Source: Nocardia elegans NBRC 108235 (GTDB lineage Bacteria > Actinomycetota > Actinomycetes > Mycobacteriales > Mycobacteriaceae). From it: a DNA stretch of 64,000 nucleotides. The translations under genes were made by a program, and so were the position numbers. Where the stretch lies: positions 124,001-188,000 of the forward strand of contig NZ_BDBF01000001.1 of the NCBI RefSeq assembly GCF_001612845.1, in the 5' to 3' direction. This document shows, in pieces, positions 52,765-62,140 of this stretch (position 1 is the stretch's first letter; each line of letters opens with the position of its first letter). The notes under the pieces are model-generated. The model did not search any database and was not told the origin of the DNA. It saw only the letters and a program-made list of their open reading frames with translations.

Positions 52765-54219
52765 GTGCCGGAATTCGATCTCTTGATCATCGGCGGCGGG
52801 CCGGGCGGGTATGTCGCGGCGATCCGCGCCGCCCAGCGCGGCCTGCACGTCGCCGTGGTGGAAAAGGAACGCCCCGGCGGGGTGTGCCTGAACTGGGGGT
52901 GCATACCCACCAAGGCCATGCTGCGCTCGGCGGAAGTATTCGAAACACTCAGCACAGCAGCCGATTTCGGAGTTCACGCCGACAACGTTCGCTTCGACTT
53001 CGCCGCCGTCCGCCGGCGCAAGGACGGCATCGTCGCGGAGCTGACCGGCGGCGTGGCGGGGCTACTGAAGGCCAACGGCGTCACCGTGATCGAGGGACAT
53101 GCCCGCTTCACTGGACCGACCACCGTGGAGATACTCGAGCCCGGTCCCTCGCCGATCTTCGCCGACGGGCCCCGCTACGGCGCCGCCCCGGCCGGCACCG
53201 CGAGCCGCACGGTCACGGCCACCGACGTGATCGTCGCTACCGGGTCCGTGCCCGCGCTGCTGCCCGTTCCGGGCGCCGATCTGCCGGGCGTGATCACCTC
53301 CGACGGCGCGTTCGGATTGACCGAGGTGCCCGAGCGGCTCGTCGTCATCGGCGGCAGCGCTGTCGGCGCCGAATGGGCGGGGCTGTTCGCCACCTTCGGC
53401 GCCGACGTGACCATCGTGGAGATGCAGGATCGCCTGGTCCCGTTGGAGGACAAGGAGATCGGCGCCGCGCTGGGCCGCGCGTTCACCAAACGCGGCGTCA
53501 GCGTGCTGACCGATTGCACCGTCACCGGCATCGAGCGGAGTGGCGATGCGCTGACGGTCGACGTCGACGGCGCGACGCCTCGGAAGATCCAGGCCGACGT
53601 CGTGCTCGTCGGTGTGGGCCGTCGTCCCAACACCGCCGATCTCGACCTGAAGTACGCCGGAATCGACACCGACGCACGGGGATTCATCCCCGTCGACGAC
53701 CGGCTGCGGACCACCGCCGAGCATGTCTACGCCATCGGCGATGTCACCGGCAAAGCCTTGCTGGCGCACGTGGCGTCCCATCAGGGCCTCACCGCCGCCG
53801 ACGTGATCGCCGGACACGACGCCCGCATCGACTACACCGTGATCCCCGCGGCGACGTTCACCCATCCGGAGATCGCGAGCGTCGGCCTGACCGAGGACGC
53901 GGCGCGCGCCGGCGGCCACGAGGTGATCACCGCGAAATTCCCGTTCGCCGCACTCGGGCGAGCCAAGACGCTCGGCGAGACCGAGGGCTTCTGCAAGATC
54001 GTGGCCGGGGCACGCCATCGGGAAGTACTCGGCGTGCACATCATCGGGACCTCCGCCGGCGACCTGATCGCCGAAGGCGCACTGGCGATCTCGCTCGAAG
54101 CGACACTCGACGAACTCGCCGACACCATCCACGCCCACCCCACCCTCGGCGAGATCGGTATGGAGACAGCCCTGACCGGGCTCGGACTGCCGATCCACAC
54201 CGCGCCGCGTTCACGTTGA
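52765..54219 (+). CDS. lpdA: Dihydrolipoyl dehydrogenase (E3)
   Basis: The 484-residue flavoprotein has an FAD motif LLIIGGGPGGYVAAIRAAQRG, a redox-active disulfide GGVCLNWGCIPTK, an NAD motif VVIGGSAVGAEWAGLFATFG and the active-site HAHPTLGE. It reoxidises dihydrolipoamide with NAD+. The GTG start has GAGGAG eight bases upstream; a longer open frame to 52621 carries no conserved residues. It is the first gene of E3-E1alpha-E1beta-E2, with an 11-base gap to the next. Confidence 0.88.
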   Translation: MPEFDLLIIGGGPGGYVAAIRAAQRGLHVAVVEKERPGGVCLNWGCIPTKAMLRSAEVFETLSTAADFGVHADNVRFDFAAVRRRKDGIVAELTGGVAGLLKANGVTVIEGHARFTGPTTVEILEPGPSPIFADGPRYGAAPAGTASRTVTATDVIVATGSVPALLPVPGADLPGVITSDGAFGLTEVPERLVVIGGSAVGAEWAGLFATFGADVTIVEMQDRLVPLEDKEIGAALGRAFTKRGVSVLTDCTVTGIERSGDALTVDVDGATPRKIQADVVLVGVGRRPNTADLDLKYAGIDTDARGFIPVDDRLRTTAEHVYAIGDVTGKALLAHVASHQGLTAADVIAGHDARIDYTVIPAATFTHPEIASVGLTEDAARAGGHEVITAKFPFAALGRAKTLGETEGFCKIVAGARHREVLGVHIIGTSAGDLIAEGALAISLEATLDELADTIHAHPTLGEIGMETALTGLGLPIHTAPRSR

Positions 54220-54230
54220 GGAGCACCACC

Positions 54231-55406
54231 GTGACTACCACGACCCCGCAGCAGGCCACCCGCACGTCGACCCGACGCGCACCGAAGCGACCGGCCGTGT
54301 CGACCGCGACGGAGCAAGCCCGGACCGCAGCGAGCGATTCTCTGCCGGCCGACCGAACCGCCACGCAGATAGCATCATTCGAGTCCCGTGTGGCGGCCGA
54401 GCATCCCGATACGCTGCGAAAGCTGTATCGCGACATGCTGTTCGTGCGCCGGTTCGAGGAGCGCACCGCCCAGAGCTATCAGCAGGCCAGGATCGGCGGC
54501 TACTGTCACCTCAACCTCGGTGAGGAGGCCACCGTGGTCGGCCTCGGCGCGGCGATGCGCCCCACCGACTACCTGTTCACCAACTACCGCGAACACGGCT
54601 ACGCCCTCGCCAAGGGCATCGCGCCCGGCCGGGTCATGGCCGAACTGTACGGCCGCTCCACCGGTACCTCCAAAGGGTGGGGCGGATCGATGCACATGTA
54701 CGACACCGAGACTCGGCTGCTCGGCGGCTACGCCATCGTCGGCGGCCAGGTACCCCTCGCCGTCGGCGCCGCACTGGCGATCGACTACCGCGGCGGCGAC
54801 GATGTCGTCGTCTGCCAAATGGGTGAGGGCACAACGAATATCGGCGCCTTCCACGAATCGCTCAACCTCGCCGCACTGTGGAATCTGCCGATCGTCTTCC
54901 TGGTGGTCAACAACCGGACCGGCATGGGCACCACCGTCGAGAAGTCCTCCGCCGAACCCGATCTGTGGAAACGCGCCGCCGCCTATCGCATGCGCGGTGA
55001 ACGCGTCGACGGCACCGACGTCCTCGCCGTCCGCGACACCGCCAGGGATCTCATCGACACCGCACGCCGCGACGGCCGGCCGGCACTGCTGGAGGCGGTC
55101 AGCCACCGGCTGAAAGGCCACTCGGTGGTCGACCCCGCGAAATACCGCACCGAGGAAACCGTGACGGCCGCACGATCCCACGACCCCATCGAGATCTGGA
55201 AGACCGCGCTACTGAAAGCCGGTGCGCTGAACGATGATTCGGCCGCCGCGCTGGATGCGGAGGTACTCGCCGAGGTCGCCGCCGCCGTCGAGTTCGCCGA
55301 CACCAGCCCGCACCCGCAGCCGTCCAGCCTGTTCGACTACACCTACGCCACCCCGGTGCCCGGCGATTCCCGCCGCCTGCCCGCCGACCCGCTCTTCACC
55401 GCCTGA
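54231..55406 (+). CDS. pdhA: Pyruvate dehydrogenase E1 component, alpha subunit
   Basis: The 391-residue thiamine-diphosphate enzyme half has LYRDMLFVRRFEERTAQSYQ, GEEATVVGLGAAM, the TPP-binding segment VVCQMGEGTTNIGAFHESLN and VVNNRTGMGT. A Ser/Thr/Ala/Arg-rich N-terminal extension of about 50 residues precedes the conserved fold. The phosphoregulated-type loop KGHSVVDPAKYRT is present. With the next gene it forms the heterotetrameric E1 that decarboxylates pyruvate; acetoin or a branched-chain acid cannot be excluded. Confidence 0.87.
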   Translation: MTTTTPQQATRTSTRRAPKRPAVSTATEQARTAASDSLPADRTATQIASFESRVAAEHPDTLRKLYRDMLFVRRFEERTAQSYQQARIGGYCHLNLGEEATVVGLGAAMRPTDYLFTNYREHGYALAKGIAPGRVMAELYGRSTGTSKGWGGSMHMYDTETRLLGGYAIVGGQVPLAVGAALAIDYRGGDDVVVCQMGEGTTNIGAFHESLNLAALWNLPIVFLVVNNRTGMGTTVEKSSAEPDLWKRAAAYRMRGERVDGTDVLAVRDTARDLIDTARRDGRPALLEAVSHRLKGHSVVDPAKYRTEETVTAARSHDPIEIWKTALLKAGALNDDSAAALDAEVLAEVAAAVEFADTSPHPQPSSLFDYTYATPVPGDSRRLPADPLFTA

Positions 55407-55416
55407 GGACCGCCCC

Positions 55417-56409
55417 GTGCCTGTCATGACCTACCGCGAAGCGCTGCGCGAAACCCTGCGCGAGGAAATGCGCCGCGACGACGACATCTTCCTGATCGGT
55501 GAGGAGATCGGCGTCTTCGAAGGCTCCTACAAGATCACCGCCGGACTACTGAACGAATTCGGGGAGCAGCGCGTTCGCGACACCCCGATCGCCGAGGAAG
55601 GATTCGTCGGCGCGGCCATCGGCGCCGCCATGCTCGGCCTGCGCCCGATCGTCGAGATCATGACGATCAACTTCTCCCTGCTCGCCCTCGACCAGATCGT
55701 CAACCACGCCGCCAAGATCTACGGCATGTTCGGCGGGCAGACCAGCGTGCCGATGGTCATCCGCACCCCCGGCGGTGGCGGACAACAACTCGGCGCGACC
55801 CACTCCCAGAATATCGAGCTCTACTACGCGTTCGTCCCCGGCCTCAAGGTCGTGGCACCCAGTACCCCGGCCGACGCCCGCGCCCTGCTCAAAGCCGCGA
55901 TCGACGACGACGACCCGGTGCTGTTCCTCGAGAACCTGTCGCTCTACAACACCAAAGGCGAAGTACCGCAGGACCTTCCGCCCGCCCAGATCGGCAAGGC
56001 CGCCGTCACCCGCGAAGGCACCGACATCACCCTCATCGGCTACTCCCGCATGGCCACCGTCTGCACCCAGGTCGCGGACGAGCTCGCCGCCGAGGGCATC
56101 TCCGCCGAGGTGATCGACCTGCGCAGCCTGCGCCCGCTCGACCGCGACACCCTCGTCCGCTCGGTCCGCAAGACCGGCTGCGCGGTCATCGGTGAGGACG
56201 ACTGGCTCACCTACGGCATCGGCGCCGAAATCGCGGCATCGATCTCCGACGGCGCCTTCGACTATCTCGACGCTCCCGTGCGCCGCGTCGCCATGGCCGA
56301 AGTGCCGCTCCCCTACGCCAAGCCGCTGGAGAAGCTGGCCCTGCCGTCCGTCGAGTCGCTCTACACCGCCGCCGTCGAAACCCTTGCGGCCGTGGGCAAG
56401 CGACGCTGA
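55417..56409 (+). CDS. pdhB: Pyruvate dehydrogenase E1 component, beta subunit
   Basis: The 330-residue protein has the transketolase-type pyrimidine domain (IFLIGEEIGVFEGSYKITAG, DTPIAEEGFVGAAIGAAM, MVIRTPGGGGQQLGATHSQN) and a C-terminal transketolase domain (LIGYSRMATVCTQVADELA). These are typical PdhB segments. The GTG start has GAGGA seven bases upstream; ATG 55426 is an alternative. The gene lies 10 bases after pdhA and 12 before the E2 gene. Confidence 0.87.
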   Translation: MPVMTYREALRETLREEMRRDDDIFLIGEEIGVFEGSYKITAGLLNEFGEQRVRDTPIAEEGFVGAAIGAAMLGLRPIVEIMTINFSLLALDQIVNHAAKIYGMFGGQTSVPMVIRTPGGGGQQLGATHSQNIELYYAFVPGLKVVAPSTPADARALLKAAIDDDDPVLFLENLSLYNTKGEVPQDLPPAQIGKAAVTREGTDITLIGYSRMATVCTQVADELAAEGISAEVIDLRSLRPLDRDTLVRSVRKTGCAVIGEDDWLTYGIGAEIAASISDGAFDYLDAPVRRVAMAEVPLPYAKPLEKLALPSVESLYTAAVETLAAVGKRR

Positions 56410-56421
56410 GAGGAAAGACCG

Positions 56422-57750
56422 TTGTCCGAAATCACCATGCCCCGCCTCTCCGACACGATGGAAGACGGCGTCGTCGCCAACTGGCTCAAACAGGTCGGTG
56501 ACACCGTCACCCGCGGCGAAGTGCTCGCCGAAATCGAAACCGACAAAGCACTGATGGAACTCGAGGCCTACGACGACGGCATCCTCGAAAACATCATCGC
56601 CGCCCCCGGAACGCGTGTTCCGATCGGCGAACCCATCGCCATCCTCGGCGACGGCAGCGGGACCGCCGCCGCACCCGCACCGTCATCGGCGCCTGTTTCG
56701 CAGACCCAGCCCGCATCGGCACGGCAGAGCATCGAGCAGCAGCCGGAGCCGGCCGACATCGCATCGGAACGACGGCAGACCGCGCCACAGCCGGGCCCGG
56801 CCCCTGCCGACGCGGCGCCGGCAGGGTCTGTTGCGTCCTCCGCCTCCGACGCCGTCCGCCGTAAATCCTCGCCCCTGGCGCGCAAGATCGCGCAGGAACT
56901 CGGTGTCGACATCACGACCGTCACGGGGACCGGCCCCGGCGCACGCATCACCCGAATCGACGTCGAAAACGCTCACGCGGCAAAAGCTTCCACCACTGCG
57001 CAAGCGACCGCCGCACCGGAACGCACGGAACCGGGCACCAGTGTCACCCCGGCAACGGGCGACTACGACGAGATCCCCCTGACTACCATCCAGCGCGTCT
57101 CCGCCACCCGCCTCACCGAGAGCAAACAGCAGGCGCCACACATCTATCTGACCAGCGCCATCGACGTCACCGAACTCCTGGCCTTCCGCGCCCGGATCAA
57201 CGAGTCACTCGCCGACACCGGGGCCGGCAAGGTCAGCGTCAACGATCTGCTGGTCAAAGCCGTGGCCACCGCACTACGCGCCAACCCCGCCGTCAACGTC
57301 TCCTTTGCCGGCGACACCCTGCGCCGCCACCACGGCATCCACCTCGGCGTCGCCGTCGCCACCCCCGCCGGCCTGCTCGTCCCCGTGATCCGCGACGCCG
57401 ACCGCAAACCCGTCTCGGCCATCGCCGCCGAAACCCGCGACAAAGCCGAACGCGCACGCGACCGGAAACTCCGCACCGAGGAAATGACCGGCGGCACCTT
57501 CACCATCTCCAACCTCGGCATGTACGGCATCGAACACTTCACCGCCGTCATCAACCCGCCCGAAGCCGCCATCCTCGCCATCGGCGCCGCCACCGACGAA
57601 CTCCGCCTCGACGGCGACGAAGTCGTGAGCCGAAAGATCCTGCGCGTCACCATGTCCGCCGACCACCGCGCCATCGACGGAGCCGTCGCCGCCCAATTCC
57701 TCGCCCAACTGAAAGAGCTGATCGAACACCCACTGCGCATCGTGACGTGA
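56422..57750 (+). CDS. pdhC: Dihydrolipoamide acetyltransferase (E2)
   Basis: The 442-residue E2 has one lipoyl domain (residues 1-78, lipoyl Lys42 in ETDKALMEL) and a Pro/Ala/Gln linker. The peripheral subunit-binding domain follows (about 150-185, SSPLARKIAQELGVDITTV). The catalytic domain ends with the His/Asp motif SADHRAIDGAVAAQFL. It takes the acyl group from E1 to CoA. The start is TTG with AGAGGAAAG upstream. It is the last gene of the operon. Confidence 0.87.
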   Translation: MSEITMPRLSDTMEDGVVANWLKQVGDTVTRGEVLAEIETDKALMELEAYDDGILENIIAAPGTRVPIGEPIAILGDGSGTAAAPAPSSAPVSQTQPASARQSIEQQPEPADIASERRQTAPQPGPAPADAAPAGSVASSASDAVRRKSSPLARKIAQELGVDITTVTGTGPGARITRIDVENAHAAKASTTAQATAAPERTEPGTSVTPATGDYDEIPLTTIQRVSATRLTESKQQAPHIYLTSAIDVTELLAFRARINESLADTGAGKVSVNDLLVKAVATALRANPAVNVSFAGDTLRRHHGIHLGVAVATPAGLLVPVIRDADRKPVSAIAAETRDKAERARDRKLRTEEMTGGTFTISNLGMYGIEHFTAVINPPEAAILAIGAATDELRLDGDEVVSRKILRVTMSADHRAIDGAVAAQFLAQLKELIEHPLRIVT

Positions 57751-57759
57751 GGCCGGTGC

Positions 57760-57792
57760 GGCGTGGGCAGGCGACGGAGGCTCACCCACGCC
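57760..57792 (+). terminator. Hairpin after the pyruvate dehydrogenase operon
   Basis: GGCGTGGG and CCCACGCC pair as a perfect 8-bp stem over a 17-base loop, 9 bases after the E2 stop. No U tract is present. Confidence 0.5.
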
Positions 57793-57810
57793 GAATCGCC
57801 GTTGAGCCAC

Positions 57811-57832
57811 AACTTGAAGTTGACGTCAAGTT
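57811..57832. promoter_or_regulatory. Inverted repeat in the thioesterase promoter
   Basis: AACTTGA-AGTTGACG-TCAAGTT is a perfect 7-bp inverted repeat 90 bases before the thioesterase ATG, with a TTGACG hexamer inside it. The look is that of a MerR- or TetR-type control site. No such regulator adjoins. Confidence 0.45.
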
Positions 57833-57922
57833 CAGATTAAATGGCAATCAGTCCAGTTGTGGTGCACCTCGGCTTCCCGGATTCGGCGGTGGAGCGTCGA
57901 GCACCCCGAGAGGAGCCGGGCG

Positions 57923-58411
57923 ATGAGCGGGCAGCAGGCGGAAAATCCGGAGTTCGCGCAGATCGTAGAGGCCGTCGTCCTCGGCATGCCCGCGGCGCGA
58001 CATCTGGGGTTCTCGTTCCGCCGAATCGAGCGGGGCGAGGTGGAGATCGTGCAGCCGTATCGCACGGAGTTGACCGAGCACAACGGCAACTTTCAGGGCG
58101 GCGTGATCGGGTCGCTGGCAGACTTCGCCGGTGGTTCCGCGGCGGGAACGCTCCTGCCGGCCGGCTGGGTGAACATGACGGTCGACTACACCGTCAAACT
58201 TCTGTCTCCGGCGCGAGGTGAGTATCTGGTGGCCCGTGGGCGGGTCGTGAAGCCCGGCAAGGCGCTCACCGTCGCGGCGGCCGAGGTCTACGGGGTCGAC
58301 CAGGGTGCCGAAACACTCTGTGCGACAGCGTTGGTCACGATGCGAAACATCGACCTGCGCAGCGCGGGAGGTACGCCCGCGGTTTCCGCCGCCGGTCGCG
58401 GAGATGCGTGA
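57923..58411 (+). CDS. PaaI-type hotdog thioesterase
   Basis: The 162-residue hotdog-fold protein has the helix motif EHNGNFQGGVIGSLADFAGG (about 59-78) and MTVDYTVKLLSPARGEYLVA. It should hydrolyse an acyl-CoA thioester in the cytosol as a tetramer. AGAGGAG precedes the ATG. The substrate is not known. Confidence 0.85.
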   Translation: MSGQQAENPEFAQIVEAVVLGMPAARHLGFSFRRIERGEVEIVQPYRTELTEHNGNFQGGVIGSLADFAGGSAAGTLLPAGWVNMTVDYTVKLLSPARGEYLVARGRVVKPGKALTVAAAEVYGVDQGAETLCATALVTMRNIDLRSAGGTPAVSAAGRGDA

Positions 58412-58525
58412 TTCCACCGCTCGCCGGATTCTCCTGTTCGGGCCTAGGCGTGCGAACACATCCTCGGCAACCCGGTGATCGGCGCGATGGCGAGGCCGAA
58501 TCGGCGCGCATTGCTACTGTTTTTC

Positions 58526-59362
58526 ATGACCAGTGACTCGGCGCGGCGTAGAGAACAGCTGCGCGAATTCCTCCGCAGTCGCCGCGAACGGCTCGATCCG
58601 GCCGAGGTCGGGCTGGTGGCGACCGGACGACGTCGCACGCCGGGCCTGCGGCGCGAAGAGGTCGCACAGCTCGCGGGGGTCGGCGTGTCCTGGTACACGT
58701 GGCTCGAGCAGGGGCGCGATATCAAGGTGTCGACCGAAGTGCTGGACGCGATCGCGAGCGCACTGCGATTGACCGAGTGGGAGCGGGCCCACGTGTATCG
58801 GCTGGCGGGGATGAATCCGCCCCGGGCCGTGCGGGATCGGGATGCACAGGTCACCGCGGAACTGCGGCATCTGCTCATGGTGTGGTCACCGCGGCCCGCG
58901 GTGCTGCGTGACCGGTACTGGAACATCCTGGCCGTCAACGACGGGGCACGGATGGCCTTCGGCTACGACTGCGACGACTACAACTGTCTCGTCTCGTTTT
59001 TCACCAACGCGAGCTACCGGGAGATGCACCTGCACTGGGCCGCTGCCGCACCGGCGGTCGTCGCCGCCTATCGCGCGGATGCGGCCCTGAACGATCCCGA
59101 ATTCGACAGGGTGATCACCGAACTCTCCGCGATCAGTGCGGAATTCGCCGAACTGTGGGCGCGGCACGAGGTGGGCGCCCCGACGCAGGCGGTGCACGCG
59201 CTGCGCCATCCGGCGGCGGGCGAGCTGTTCTTCGACACCACCACGTTGATCGTCGCGGACCATCCCGATTGGCACCTCGTGCTGTACAACCCCCGGCCGG
59301 GCACCGAGACCGAGCAGCGGCTGAGCCTGCTGACGCGGGATCGGGCGGCCGCACCCGCATAG
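58526..59362 (+). CDS. XRE-type regulator with MmyB-like domain
   Basis: The 278-residue regulator has an N-terminal helix-turn-helix (RRTPGLRREEVAQLAGVGVS, WYTWLEQGR). The C-terminal MmyB/PAS-like domain has RYWNILAVNDGARMAFGY and the conserved HALRHPAAGELFFDTTTL. The family architecture matches the protein at 20379-21239. No ribosome site precedes the ATG; a leaderless start is possible. It reads into the SDR gene, its likely target. Confidence 0.85.
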   Translation: MTSDSARRREQLREFLRSRRERLDPAEVGLVATGRRRTPGLRREEVAQLAGVGVSWYTWLEQGRDIKVSTEVLDAIASALRLTEWERAHVYRLAGMNPPRAVRDRDAQVTAELRHLLMVWSPRPAVLRDRYWNILAVNDGARMAFGYDCDDYNCLVSFFTNASYREMHLHWAAAAPAVVAAYRADAALNDPEFDRVITELSAISAEFAELWARHEVGAPTQAVHALRHPAAGELFFDTTTLIVADHPDWHLVLYNPRPGTETEQRLSLLTRDRAAAPA

Positions 59363-59431
59363 CCTGGTGGTGGTTATCCCACGTTGATCTCGCACTGGTT
59401 GTCGAGGCCGGTCCTCGGCAGGCTTCTTCCC

Positions 59432-60190
59432 ATGGCACACAACAGATTCGACGGCAAGATCGCACTGGTCACGGGCGGGACGAGCGGTATGGGACTGGCC
59501 ACCGCGCGGCGGTTGCGCGACGAGGGCGCGCGGGTGATCGTCACCGGCCGCGACCCGGCCCGGCTGGCCGCGACCGCCGATGAACTCGGGCCGGAGGCGC
59601 TCGCGATCGCCGGCGACACGACCGACCTCGCCGCCATCAACGCCGTCTTCGAGACCGTCCGGAACAGGTACGGCCGGTTGGACGTGCTCTTCGTGAATGC
59701 GGGCATCGGATTCTTCCCGCCGACCGAGGCGGTGACCGAGGCCGATTTCGACCGGGTGATCGGCGTCAACGTCAAAGGGGTGTTTTTTACCGTGCAGAAG
59801 GCGATTCCGCTGCTGGCCCCCGACGCGGCCGTCGTGATCAACGCCTCGTGGGCACTGCACCGCGGCATGCCGTTCGGCTCGCTGTATTCGGCGACCAAGG
59901 CCGCGGCGCACAATCTGGCACGCACGTTCGCTGCCGAATTGGGCGCCAAGGGAATTCGGGTCAACTCGGTGAGCCCGGGATATATCGACACCCCCGCGCT
60001 GCGGGCCGAGCTTCCCGAGGCCGTGCAGAGCGCGGTGGCCGGCGAAATCGTCGCCGGCCGGATCGGCTCCGCCGAGGACGTCGCCGCCGCCGTGGCCTTC
60101 CTGGCCTCGCCCGAGGCGTCGTACATCACCGGCCAGGATCTGCTCGTCGACGGAGGGCTGGTGGGCCTGGTTCCGAGCGCGGCGGCCTGA
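59432..60190 (+). CDS. Short-chain dehydrogenase/reductase
   Basis: The 252-residue SDR has TGGTSGMG, VNAGIG, Ser in INASWALH and YSATK as catalytic residues, and a C-terminal ITGQDLLVDGGLVGL. It is an NAD(P)-dependent oxidoreductase. It follows the XRE gene by 69 bases on the same strand, echoing the XRE-SDR pair at 20.4-22.2 kb. Confidence 0.87.
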   Translation: MAHNRFDGKIALVTGGTSGMGLATARRLRDEGARVIVTGRDPARLAATADELGPEALAIAGDTTDLAAINAVFETVRNRYGRLDVLFVNAGIGFFPPTEAVTEADFDRVIGVNVKGVFFTVQKAIPLLAPDAAVVINASWALHRGMPFGSLYSATKAAAHNLARTFAAELGAKGIRVNSVSPGYIDTPALRAELPEAVQSAVAGEIVAGRIGSAEDVAAAVAFLASPEASYITGQDLLVDGGLVGLVPSAAA

Positions 60191-60222
60191 TCCCCCGGCG
60201 ATAGCACTGCGCAAAACGCTGT

Positions 60223-60672
60223 TCACCCGGGCGCATGGGCTCGTCTGTCGGAGGCGGCGGAAGTCACCGATTCGCGCCGGCACCGCCGGTGCCGGCGATC
60301 GGCGCACACCACGAAGACCGGAAATCTGTCGTCTCGCGGACGCGGCTGGAAATGCACACGCACCGGCCGATCCGACAGCAGCGGCACCTCCCCCTCCAGC
60401 GAGGTATAGACCCACGGCCCCTCGTCGAGTTCGACGATCGCGACCGTCGACGGCGCCGGCGCACCACTCGCACCGCCACGGTCCACCACCCGCCACGACA
60501 CGATCGAACCCACACCCGACGACGGCACCCGTTCCAGGTCATCCGACGCACACGAGGAACACCCCGCCGTGAGTGGCGCGAACAACTTGTCACACTTCGC
60601 GCATCGCCGGATCATCAAGATCTCTTCCGTGGTGCCGGCATGGGACCTGTGCTGAAGCTCGGGTGCAGACAT
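60223..60672 (-). CDS. DUF35-type zinc-ribbon OB-fold protein
   Basis: The 149-residue protein has a zinc ribbon with C24-x2-C27 and C38-x2-C41 (RRCAKCDKLF, GCSSCAS). An OB-fold follows (VGSIVSWRVVDRGG, STVAIVELDEGPWVYTSLEG). Such proteins partner thiolases, hydratases or hydroxymethylglutaryl-type enzymes in acyl-CoA metabolism, but none is adjacent here. GGAGG lies five bases before the ATG. An Arg-rich tail ends the protein. Confidence 0.8.
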   Translation of the reverse strand: MSAPELQHRSHAGTTEEILMIRRCAKCDKLFAPLTAGCSSCASDDLERVPSSGVGSIVSWRVVDRGGASGAPAPSTVAIVELDEGPWVYTSLEGEVPLLSDRPVRVHFQPRPRDDRFPVFVVCADRRHRRCRRESVTSAASDRRAHAPG

Positions 60673-60850
60673 CGAATCCTCCGCAACGTGACCGATAGAA
60701 CGCACTCCAGGTTCGTCGCCGGCAAGCACCATCGCGACGGTAGAACTACCCGTCCGTATACCTATTTCTCGGAGACCGACTTGCCGAGCCGCGAGCCCCA
60801 CGGATTCGACGCGGGGCAGATTGCAAGCCTTCTGACCTGCATAAACAGAG

Positions 60851-60922
60851 TGGGCGCAGAGGGGTTCGAACCCCCGACCGCTGGTGTGTAAAACCAGTGC
60901 TCTACCACTGAGCTATACGCCC
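60851..60922 (-). tRNA. tRNA-Val (anticodon TAC)
   Basis: On the minus strand the acceptor stem GGGCGTA/TGCGCCC, a D arm AGCTCAGTGGTAGAGC, an anticodon stem CTGGT/ACCAG with loop TTTACAC, and a T arm GGGGGTTCGAACCCC fold into a cloverleaf. The anticodon TAC reads GUA (Val). The 3' CCA is not encoded. Confidence 0.93.
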
Positions 60923-60996
60923 GGACTTCACCGGCCGGGCGGCGGTGAAGATGGTGTGCTGCGCGGGGCCGGTTGTCCGGAACCGTGCGCGGCGGT

Positions 60997-61461
60997 TCAT
61001 GAATCTAGTGCAGTGAGCGCTTTCTCCCAAGCCGCCTGGTCACGGGGCTCTCCGGGGCCGTTCATCTCGGCGAAGCGGATGATTCCGTCCTTGTCCACGA
61101 CGAAGGTGCCGCGGTTGGGGAAGCCGGTTTTGTCGTTGAAGACACCGTAGGCCTGGGTGACAGCGCCGTGCGGCCAGAAATCCGACAGCAGCGGGAAGGT
61201 GTAGCCCTGCTCGGCCGCCCAGATCTTGTGGGTGGGCGGGGGTCCGACGGAGATGGCGAGGATCTCGGCGTTGTCGTTCTGGAACTTCGGCAGTTCGTCG
61301 CGCACCTTGCACAGCTCACCCTGGCAGATGCCGGTGAAAGCCAGCGGATAGAAGACGATCAGGACATTCTTGTGGCCCCGGTAATCGGCGAGGCTCACAT
61401 CCTGGTTGTTCTGATCCTTCAGCGTGAAATCCGGTGCGGCCGTTCCCACTTCGAGCGGCAT
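60997..61461 (-). CDS. ahpE: One-Cys type peroxiredoxin AhpE
   Basis: The 154-residue peroxiredoxin has the active-site sequence PLAFTGICQGELC with peroxidatic Cys46 and Cys51 nearby. Length and sequence fit mycobacterial AhpE, which reduces peroxides and peroxynitrite in the cytosol. It is next to a DUF3052-like gene and near aceE, as in M. tuberculosis. Confidence 0.88.
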   Translation of the reverse strand: MPLEVGTAAPDFTLKDQNNQDVSLADYRGHKNVLIVFYPLAFTGICQGELCKVRDELPKFQNDNAEILAISVGPPPTHKIWAAEQGYTFPLLSDFWPHGAVTQAYGVFNDKTGFPNRGTFVVDKDGIIRFAEMNGPGEPRDQAAWEKALTALDS

Positions 61462-61540
61462 GCGCAGTCCTCCTGTCTTCGACGGCGGGCTGTTCCGGTA
61501 CTCGGCGGCCGCCCGTGCGAAACAATAGTCACGCGGTGGA

Positions 61541-61963
61541 TCAGCGCTGCTTCGAGGGCGTCTTGGGCTGCATCAGCTTGGTGCCGGTCCAGGTGCCGAG
61601 GCTGACCGGTGTGGTCGACGTCAACCCCGCGGTGGGGGCGGATTCGGCGATCTCGCTGGGATCGACATGGCCGGGCTGACCGGTCTTGGGGGTGAGCACC
61701 CACACGACACCGTCCTCGGCGAGCGGACCGATGGCATCCATCAGCTCGTCGACCAGGTCCCCGTCTCCGTCGCGCCACCACAGCAGTACGACGTCGATCA
61801 CCTCGTCGGTGTCCTCGTCGAGTAGCTCGGAGCCGATCGCGTCCTCGACAGACGCCCTCAACTCGTCTGCGGTGTCCTCGTCCCAGCCCAACTCCTGAAC
61901 CGCCATGCCGTGGGCAATGCCAAGCTTCTGAGCGTAGTTCTGCGCGTCCGCCGCGGCGACCAC
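61541..61963 (-). CDS. DUF3052-like conserved protein (Rv2239c type)
   Basis: The 140-residue acidic protein contains NYAQKLGIAHGMAVQELGWD, DEVIDVVLLWWRDGDGDLVD and WVLTPKTGQPGHVDPSEIAE, all strongly conserved in mycolic-acid bacteria. Its function is unknown. The GTG at 61963 is chosen because GAGGAGG lies eight bases upstream; an upstream ATG (62026) encodes an unconserved extension. Confidence 0.82.
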   Translation of the reverse strand: MVAAADAQNYAQKLGIAHGMAVQELGWDEDTADELRASVEDAIGSELLDEDTDEVIDVVLLWWRDGDGDLVDELMDAIGPLAEDGVVWVLTPKTGQPGHVDPSEIAESAPTAGLTSTTPVSLGTWTGTKLMQPKTPSKQR

Positions 61964-62140
61964 GGTGGTGTCCTCCTCAACTCCCGACAACAGATAGTTG
62001 CAAGCGAACATGGTTATCGGCCGCAACGCAAGCCGATCCGCCCAAATAACCTCCGAAATGTCGCGGATGCATGCCCCGGGGCGAAGCCTGCAGAGGCGGT
62101 TCGCAACGCCCTGAGCGGCCCCGGGACATCCGTTTCCCGG

